Assembly: GCA_000151295.1 (NCBI GenBank)
Contig: GG745371.1
Coordinates: 187,978-251,977, forward strand
Source: Allomyces macrogynus ATCC 38327
Taxonomy: Eukaryota; Blastocladiomycota; Blastocladiomycetes; Blastocladiales; Blastocladiaceae
Reading direction: 5' to 3'
DNA length: 64,000 nt
The position numbers and the translations under genes were made by a program. Below, piece after piece: positions 57,381-64,000 of the stretch (position 1 is the first letter of the stretch; each line of letters opens with the position of its first letter). The notes under the pieces were generated by a model, which was not told the origin of the DNA, ran no database searches, and was given only the letters and a program-made list of their open reading frames with translations.

Positions 57381-59182
57381 ATGTCTCGCCAAGAAGCCGT
57401 CGTCGCTGTTCGGCTCAACGATGCCAACGTCGTGGCAAGGTCAATACGCCGCCGCGACAAGTCGGGCATGGTCGTCAAGTGGAAAAACTGGCTCGTCAAC
57501 GAAGGTCTGCTCTCATTCCCGTTCCGCTCCACGTTCCGGACCCAGTCGCTGACGACTCTCCACACCACAGGCACCAAACGCTTCTGCTTCATGCTCTTTG
57601 TCGCGTCGCAGCTGTACCTGTTCTTCTCCACCTTCTACACGTACCATTTCGGCACGCGGTTCACGATCGTGCAGACGCTCGTCGGCGACGGAATCGCCAC
57701 GGCAAAGTCGGCAGCCGCGTGCCTTAACCTCGACTGCGGCATCATCTTGTTCCCCGTGTGCCGCACGCTCATATCGAAACTGCGCGTCACGTTCCTGTCG
57801 AACATTATTCCGTTCGACAAGAACATCACGTTCCACCGCTATGTGGCCTACGCGATCGTGTTCTTCACGTGGGTGCATTGCACGGCGCATTATTGGAATT
57901 ACCGGATGTTGGGGTTGGCGACAACGCATTCAGGTACGCTCTTGATCGGAGCGCGTCAGATTTCGACTCGGATAGCTTTGCTGATGCTTCCGCTCTCCCT
58001 CACGTAGCCGAGTGGTACGCCCTGATCTCCGGCCCCGGGCTGACCGGCCAAGTCTCGACGCTCGCCCTGTTCCTGATGGTGACTTCCGCCGCCGAGCGCG
58101 TGCGGCGCGCGCACCACGAGATCTTCTGGTACACGCACCACCTCTTCCTCGTCTTTTTCGCGGGGCTTCTCCCGCACGGCGCCTTCTGCTTTGTCAAGGC
58201 CAACAAGCCGCCACTCTGCTCGGTCGGCGGCAATTTCTGGAAGTACTTTGTCGGCGGCGGCGCCATGTACATGCTCGAGCGCGTCGTGCGCGAACTGCGC
58301 GCGCGGCGCGAAACCAAGATCTCGAAAGTGATTCTGCACCCGGGGAAAGTGCTCGAGCTGCAGATTACGAAACGGTCGGCGAGCATGCGCGCCGGACAGT
58401 ATATTTGGCTGCAGTGCCCCGCGGTGTCGCCCGTGCAGTGGCACCCGTTCACACTCACGTCGGCGCCGCAAGAGGGGTTCCTGAGCGTGCATGTGCGGCT
58501 CGTTGGGGACTGGACGATCGGGTTGGCGAAAGCGTGCGGCGTGACGCTCACCGACGCCGACAAGAAACTCGAGCCGCAACTCGGTGCGCGGGCCGAGTCC
58601 CGCGTCCCGCGCATTCTCGTGGACGGACCGTACGGCGCCGCGTCCGAGGACTGGATGCGGTACGAGGTCCTGCTGTGCGTCGGTGCCGGGATCGGCGTGA
58701 CCCCGTTCGCCAGCATTCTCAAGACGCTCTACTTTATCAAGACGCAGGCGCGCGGTGGGGAAGGCATGGACCGGCTCGCGCACGTCAAGCAGCTGCATTT
58801 CGTGTGGGTGTGTCGCGAAACCGCGGCGTTCGAGTGGTTCCACACGCTGTTGCGCACGATCGAAACCGAGTTCCCAGACCTCGTGCAGATTCATCTTTAC
58901 TTGACGGGCGCGATGAAGCCCGACCAGATCACGAATGTCATGATTCACGATACCTCGTCGGGCCGCGACGCTTTGTCGGGCCTGCAGAGCATGACGTACT
59001 ATGGCCGCCCGTCGTGGGATACGATTTTCACGGGGCTCAAGGCGTCGTACCCGGAGACGGACGTGGGGGTATTTTTCTGCGGGCCCAAAGTCTTGTCGGA
59101 GACGCTGCACCGCGCGTGCAATAAGCATACGGATAGCGGTGGGGCTGGCGTGCGGTTTTATTACAACAAGGAGAATTTCTAG
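57381..59182 (+). CDS. NOX: NADPH oxidase (superoxide-generating NOX, fungal NoxA/B type)
   Basis: Two exons (57381-57933, 58008-59182) encode 575 residues, the usual fungal Nox length. The N-terminal membrane domain has heme-ligand regions NITFHRYVAYAIVFFTWVHC (His and HCTAHYW) and AHHEIFWYTHHLFLVFF. The FAD site is QWHPFTLTSAP; NADPH sites are GAGIGVTPFASILKTLYF and GVFFCGPKVLSETLHRACN, ending in FYYNKENF, the standard gp91phox/Nox C-terminus. It moves electrons from NADPH across the membrane to O2. There are no EF hands, so it is not NoxC-like. In fungi Nox works in development with a p67phox-like regulator and Rac, not visible here. Confidence 0.93.
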
Positions 59183-59572
59183 GCCACGGAGTTGTGGTCG
59201 GCACCATTGTACATATTTGAGTCGGACGCGGAGTGGATATCCAGGTTGATCTGTTGGGTTCGTTTGTCTTGATTGCGGTAGATGGCAGTCGTGCGGAACC
59301 AACCCGGTCGAGCAGATAGTCTGCACTCTCGAACAGATTGATTGCGCTCAGGCTCGCAGTCTGGATCGTTTGCATTCCAACTTATTCCGACCACAAGCTG
59401 AAGTTCGAGGGAGGAAGGTAGCGAGCGCGGACCCATCGCATGTAAAGGTCGGTTTGCATCCCAACCGGCGGGAGAACAAGATCAAAGTCGAAGCCAGCAA
59501 ACACTAATGTATAGGATAGGAAACGAATATCGGCCCGACCAAACGCAGCACGTCCAACACGCACCACCCAAC
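59183..59572. other. Convergent 3' intergenic region
   Basis: Between the NOX stop and the end of the bL21m gene. No feature recognised. Confidence 0.5.
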
Positions 59573-60142
59573 CTACGCCAACGGCTGGACACTGACCTCG
59601 GTGATTCGCAAGGACGTCAGGTGCTGGCGGTGCCCGTGCGTGCGCTTGTACCCCTTGCGGCGCTTGGTCTTGACCGTGACCCGCTTCTCCGAAAACGAGT
59701 GCTCAATCACGACGGCCTCGACGCGAGCCAGGTTCTCGGCCACGTACGGCGCGCCGCGCAGCGACACGCTCGCCGACCCGATTTCGCGCACCTTGTCGAG
59801 CACGAGCTTGGCACCGAGCGGCACCTTAAGGTGCTGCACCTGCAGCATGTCGCCCTTGGTCACATGGTATGGGCGGCCCTTGATTTCGAGCAGGGCGTAG
59901 TACGGGCCTGCGGATTGCGCGAGGTGCATGAGGTAGGGCGCCGCCTTTGAGTTTGCGACCGACTCGGCCGTCAGTGCCGGCGTAGCAGTGGTAGCGGCGG
60001 GCGTGGGGGAGGCGGTCACGGCGGTCGTATTGAACCGGCGGCTTGCGAGGGCGGCGACAGCCGGACGGGCGGCGGCAGCAGCTTGCCGTGGTGCGGAAGT
60101 CGCCGCGGCTGTTGCGGACCGGGACAGGAGCGAGCGCAGCAT
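59573..60142 (-). CDS. MRPL21: Mitochondrial large-subunit ribosomal protein bL21m
   Basis: Single exon, 189 residues from the ATG at 60142. The first ~40 residues are Arg/Ala/Ser-rich without acids (MLRSLLSRSATAAATSAPRQ), a mitochondrial presequence. The conserved bL21 core is AGPYYALLEIKGRPYHVTKG, DMLQVQHLKVPLGAKLVLDK, VAENLARVEAVVIEHSFSEK and KTKRRKGYKRTHGHRQHLTS, where the last block is the bL21 KKRRKGYRR..GHRQ signature. It is a structural component of the 54S/mitochondrial large subunit. Confidence 0.93.
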   Translation of the reverse strand: MLRSLLSRSATAAATSAPRQAAAAARPAVAALASRRFNTTAVTASPTPAATTATPALTAESVANSKAAPYLMHLAQSAGPYYALLEIKGRPYHVTKGDMLQVQHLKVPLGAKLVLDKVREIGSASVSLRGAPYVAENLARVEAVVIEHSFSEKRVTVKTKRRKGYKRTHGHRQHLTSLRITEVSVQPLA

Positions 60143-60572
60143 GGTGGATCGGATCTCGGCGGAGCGTGGGTCGAAACTCGCGGCGTCAACGACTAACGGC
60201 ACAAGGTCGCAACTGCTCGATATTGCAGAAAGTCGCCTTGGTGGTGGTGGCACGGTCGTGTCGAATCTGCTGATCGCGAGAGGTGACCAGATGTGCTGCC
60301 CAGCAAGCGTTGGTTGATCTGCCGTGGTGCACGTGCAGCGGCGAAAAAGTACGATAGAAAATTTAACTTAGCACTGTTCTTTATGTGCTACAGGTGCGAC
60401 GCGGCTTCTCTTTGCCCATTTTTGGTTGTGCATTCTCACGGCCAGTCCAGTCCTGCACTGCCTGCACCAAACCGATGCCAATAACCACCGCAACTACTAT
60501 TGCCACAGACCCTGCTACAACCTGCAACAGATTGTCAAGAATGCTGTCTGCCAGCTGTGAGTGACTCTACCT
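60143..60572. other. Promoter side of bL21m, then transition to CpG-poor DNA
   Basis: GC and CpG content drop sharply after about 60340. No gene recognised. Confidence 0.5.
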
Positions 60573-61730
60573 GATGCCAGCACTCAACCAGCTCCCCAAC
60601 CATGTTCTCTCGCGCATTGCCGAGTTTCTTGTCGCTCTTCCCGTCACGACACCTTGACCCTGATGCGCCTTGCGCTCACTGCGCCTGTCTTCTTTGTGCC
60701 ATGTCTGAGGGCAGCTGGCTCTTGGGTTCCACTCACACTTCTTTTACCCAATCATTTTTCTTGCTGGATGAAGCTGAAGGCAGCAAGACCGTTTTGTTCA
60801 GGTTTGGCGTTGTTGGAGTGCTTGCAAACATGGTGGTGACCCCTGAAGAACTTGGCATTGTGGTCAATGGTTTCTGGCACTGTTGCTGCACAATCACAAC
60901 TGCTCACTTGCCTTGCTGCCTGACATGAACGCCCCCTTTCTGACCATCAAGTGCTCTTGACAGTGATCTCTCTTATGCATTCCACCCATGCAAGTTTGCC
61001 AATGTCAATTGTTTGATGAAGACTTGACCAACACCCTGTCCTCACTGCCCCCAGATTTGGTCCCTCCATTCTGCCAAATAATGCCCTGTGACCACATCAT
61101 GAACCCACGCTTGCCTGAAGACTTGTCTCTTGGTGTGGTTGACCATGTTCCTACAGATGGAAACAGTTGGTTCTTGGCCCAGCTCACAATGTGCCATCAT
61201 TTGTGTCACTTTTCTGTCAACATGAGCCTGGACGTGGAAAGTGTGGTACAGTGCTGGCTTTTCACGACTGTTTGCCAGTCTCCCAAACTTGATCATGACA
61301 ATCAATCAACAGCAGCAACAGAAGTGTTGTGTTTCCACATGAGGTCATGGATGTGATTGCTCAGTTGATTTGTAAACTGCCATCACTAGCATCAATTTCC
61401 TGCAACTTCCTGAAGCTTACCAACCTCAACCTTATCCTGGTAGTGTTGCCACAGACTCATCTGACATGGATGGGTTTGAGCAGTGTGTGTGATGACCCAG
61501 ATCAGCAAGATGCTGCATTGCACAAATCTCTCAGCCAGCTCCCATTGGTTGTCAAGAAATTGCTCATCTCTATTCCCAACATGGACAGCTTTGAGCGCCA
61601 CGTCTTTGCTCAATGGAAGGCCGCTCTTGTGTCACTCATGCTCACAATTCAGGCCCTCCACCTCAAGTTGGGTGTTCATGTTCTGGGGATTTTGTCCCAG
61701 CTCTGGCTTGCCCCAACATTGACATGACTA
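60573..61730 (+). pseudogene. CpG-depleted F-box/LRR-like relic (family copy VI, diverged)
   Basis: The start reads MPALNQLPNHVLSRIAEFLV, an F-box-like motif comparable to FERLPDVVKIRIAEFV of copy I, but stops at VALPVTTP. Later frames contain LRR-like text (VIAQLICKLPSLASISCNFL, LTNLNLILVVLPQTHLTWMG, ALHKSLSQLPLVVKKLLI) spread over different frames with stops. Almost every CpG is gone while TG and CA are frequent. It is related to the same F-box family or a sister subfamily, but too diverged for certainty. Confidence 0.55.
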
Positions 61731-62218
61731 GCACTTTTGGGCCCACATGCTCCCAATTTGGTGATCCTTCTTGCACGACTTCCACTGTTGCTTACCTTGC
61801 TTGAATTTTCCAGGATTTGTTGGAGCAACACAAGTCCTGAGTTACCTCTTCTCATGCAGCACATGCCCACCTAAACCTGGTCATTCTGAAACTGGCGTTT
61901 GGTTGTCTGACAACAGCTGGCAAGCAGAGGCTGGAGTCAATGTGGCCTGAGGACAGTGTGAAATGAACTTGGCTGCCAATTCACAATTGGGCATCTTCCT
62001 GCAGGACTGCACGTCCTTGACCTGTCCTTCAACAATGACCTGGGCGATCCAAGAACTAAAAGACTTGAGCAGTGGGCAACAGTACGAATGGTTGCCGAGC
62101 GCGACCAGACACGTGTCATGGCGTGACCGCGTACACCATTCCATCTGCAGTCCACATCTCATCGAATCGTCAACCACCAACATCAAGACCCCGCTAGCAC
62201 GCGCAACAAATCAGCACC
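61731..62218. other. CpG-poor intergenic DNA upstream of eIF1AD
   Basis: Remains CpG-poor until about 62080, then changes abruptly to normal composition. No gene recognised. Confidence 0.5.
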
Positions 62219-62783
62219 ATGTCCCAGCGCAAAAAGCACGCCATCCGCGCGTTCCTCGACGCCGACCCGCGGCCAGACGTGGCCAAGCATCAAGTGATTG
62301 CGCGCGTCACTGGTGCACGCGGCAACAACTTGCATGACATTGTGCTTCCGGACGGCACCGCGACCCTGGTCGAACTGCCGCCGCGGTTCCGCAATATTAT
62401 TTGGGTCAAGCGCGGTCCGTTTGCTGTTGACCGTGACGGCAGATGTGTTGGCGCATCGAGCTGACTTGAGCGAAACGAAACGGATAGATTCGTATGTGAT
62501 CGCCGAGCCGCTGGCGGCCGCGAGCGAGGGCAAGATTTGGGGCGAGATCGTGCACGTTCTGTTCCCAGAACACGTGGATACGCTGCAGCGTGAGGGACTG
62601 TGGCCGGCGTCGTTCAAGGAGGAGGAGAAGGCGAGGAGCGGCAGCGAGGGCGAGGACAGTGATGCCGACGATTTGCTGTTTGAGAACCCGAACCGGCCAA
62701 GGTATGCGGGCGACGACGACGATTCGAGCGACGACGATTCGAGCGACGAGGACTCGAGCGATGAGGAGAGCGATGACGAGTAG
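62219..62783 (+). CDS. EIF1AD: eIF1A-domain-containing protein (EIF1AD-like)
   Basis: Two exons (62219-62414, 62488-62783) give 163 residues. The S1-like OB-fold domain reads HQVIARVTGARGNNLHDIVL, PDGTATLVELPPRFRNIIWV and, after the intron, SYVIAEPLAAASEGKIWGEI, followed by VLFPEHVDTLQREGLWPASF. The acidic Asp/Ser tail (SDADDLLFENPNRPRYAGDD) matches human EIF1AD in layout (DLFVNTNRR). The intron has a GTCCGT donor; the acceptor at 62487 is preferred over an earlier one at 62460 because it restores the conserved KRxSYVI junction. A role linked to late 40S maturation has been reported for human EIF1AD. Confidence 0.9.
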
Positions 62784-63010
62784 ACGCGCAGAGGGCGTGT
62801 CGTGTTCGTTTGTACCATTTGTAGAGTATGACCTTGCGTGGGCGTGCCTGTCTTGCATTCTGGTGTGCTTGCTGTATTGAACTGAAACCGCAACGACGCG
62901 CAACCATGGAGCCAAAAATCGGTATTGTATCGAAACGAGGAATACGGACCCCCTTACCCCACGGCGGGGCATACAGGGTCCCGCGACAACAAACGCTCGC
63001 AGCTCTCCAC

Positions 63011-63911
63011 TTACAGCTTGGGCTTTTTCTGCATGCCCTTGAGGATGCCGTCGAGCTTGGTCGCGAGCATCATCTGGCCGGCTGTGGGATCGATGTGCAA
63101 CCAGAGTCAGTTGTGATGGCCACGCCGTGACACCGTTCTGAAACCAAACCACCCAAAACGTACCAATCTTGAGCTTGCCAGCCATAAAGAGCTTCTGCCC
63201 GTTGGCCTTGCCCGACGCGAGCGAAACGAAGTCCTGGTCGGCAATCGTGATGGTTGCGTCGGCCTTGCCCGTCTTGCACGCGCCCTGGTAGACATCGCCG
63301 CTGCCGTTCTTGAGGTCGAGCGTGAATGTGTGCTGCGCGCCGCCGGCCTTGATGTTGAACTGGAAGACGGCTTTGGCCTTCTTGACCGTCTCGGCACGCT
63401 CCGTCGGCGACATGGCGTGCAGGCCCGCGTGGATCTGGCTGAAGATTTGGCTCGACGCGACGCCGTCGACCGTCAGGGCACCTGCCGCCGGGGCCGCAGC
63501 AGCAGCAGCCGGAGCAGCAGCCGCGGGCTTGGCGGCCGCGGCCGCGTTCAGCGCCGGGCGCACGTCCTTGAAGAGGCCGTCGAGCTTCATCGCCTGCATC
63601 ATGTTGCCCGAGACCTTGAGCTTGCCAGCCATGAACGCCTTCTGCGCAGCGATCTTGCCCGAGGCAATGTCAGCAAAGACGGCGTCGGCGACGGTGATGG
63701 TAATGTCGGGCTTGCCCGACGCGGGGCCCTCGGTCACGGCGCCCGTCGACTTGAGGTCGAGCGCCCACGTCTTTTGCTCGCCCGCGGCGTTCTTGACGTT
63801 GAACTGGAAGACGGCGTTGATCTTCTTGAGCTTGTCGGCCTTTTCGGCGGGCGACGCGGCGTCGACCGAGGACTTGATGGCCTGGAAAATGGGCTCGGCC
63901 TTGAAGGTCAT
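63011..63911 (-). CDS. Protein with two tandem SCP2 sterol-carrier domains
   Basis: Two exons (63164-63911, 63011-63081) encode 272 residues. Domain 1 (about 1-110) reads VFQFNVKNAAGEQKTWALDL, DITITVADAVFADIASGKIA and AFMAGKLKVSGNMMQAMKL. An Ala/Pro linker follows, and domain 2 (about 147-272) repeats the pattern as VFQFNIKAGGAQHTFTLDL, DATITIADQDFVSLASGKAN and LFMAGKLKIAGQMMLATKL. SCP2 domains bind sterols and acyl-CoA. The C-terminus KKPKL resembles a weak peroxisomal PTS1. Stand-alone fungal SCP2 proteins I know usually have one domain. Confidence 0.9.
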
Positions 63912-64000
63912 GGTGTGGTCTTGGCTCGGGTTGGTGCGATGCAGGGAGAAGGGACCGAATCTGGGTGGGCACGTCGAGGGCGGCGGTCGCGCTTTTGATC

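Overview
The window is eukaryotic nuclear DNA. It most likely comes from an early-diverging zoosporic fungus; I suspect Blastocladiomycota or a relative, but this is inference from gene content. The DNA is GC- and CpG-rich. Genes are close together and carry 1 to 7 short introns (mostly 60-100 nt, donor GTACG or GTGCG, acceptor TAG or CAG). Fungal-type genes (GCN4-like bZIP, NDR/Cbk1 kinase, NADPH oxidase, GLO3, mitochondrial tRNA synthetases) sit beside genes many derived fungi lack or have diverged (SENP8/NEDP1, EXOG, glutaminyl cyclase, FAM50/XAP5, a bacterial-type cobalamin-binding protein). Two nuclear tRNA genes are present: Gly-CCC and Lys-UUU.

Layout. 0.8-1.8 kb: bZIP factor. 2.5-8.2 kb: tandem array of three F-box/LRR paralogues, one intact and two decayed. 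9-19.4 kb: housekeeping block with glutaminyl cyclase, TMEM170-like protein, U2AF large subunit head-to-head with VPS45, a HAD phosphatase and a B12-binding-protein homologue. 19.4-23 kb: gene-poor, CpG-poor, with a possible ankyrin-like relic. 23.4-28.7 kb: GLO3 ArfGAP, FAM50/XAP5 and mitochondrial TyrRS. 29-35 kb: two more decayed F-box copies around a small secreted protein. 35-42.4 kb: P5C dehydrogenase, RPF2 and a second ArfGAP with UBA-like domains. 42.7-49.3 kb: tRNA-Gly and a very large Nup159/Nup214-type nucleoporin. 49.9-51 kb: relic of mitochondrial LeuRS. 51-60.2 kb: NDR kinase, EXOG nuclease, tRNA-Lys, SENP8/NEDP1 protease, NOX and mitochondrial ribosomal protein bL21m. 60.5-62.1 kb: strongly CpG-depleted F-box-like relic. 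62.2-63.9 kb: eIF1AD and a tandem SCP2 protein.

Shared functions are limited. TyrRS, bL21m and the LeuRS relic concern mitochondrial translation. GLO3, VPS45 and the second ArfGAP act in vesicle traffic. U2AF and FAM50 act in splicing. There is no sign of a metabolic cluster, CRISPR, virus or transposase. The most unusual items are a nucleoporin that joins an Nup159/Nup214 beta-propeller to six RanBP2-type zinc fingers and FG repeats, a local F-box/LRR family at several stages of decay, two CpG-depleted islands that look like methylation- or RIP-type decay, an internally deleted LeuRS, and two introns of only 26-27 nt. Exon boundaries were worked out by hand from reading phase and splice consensus; where this failed I say so.
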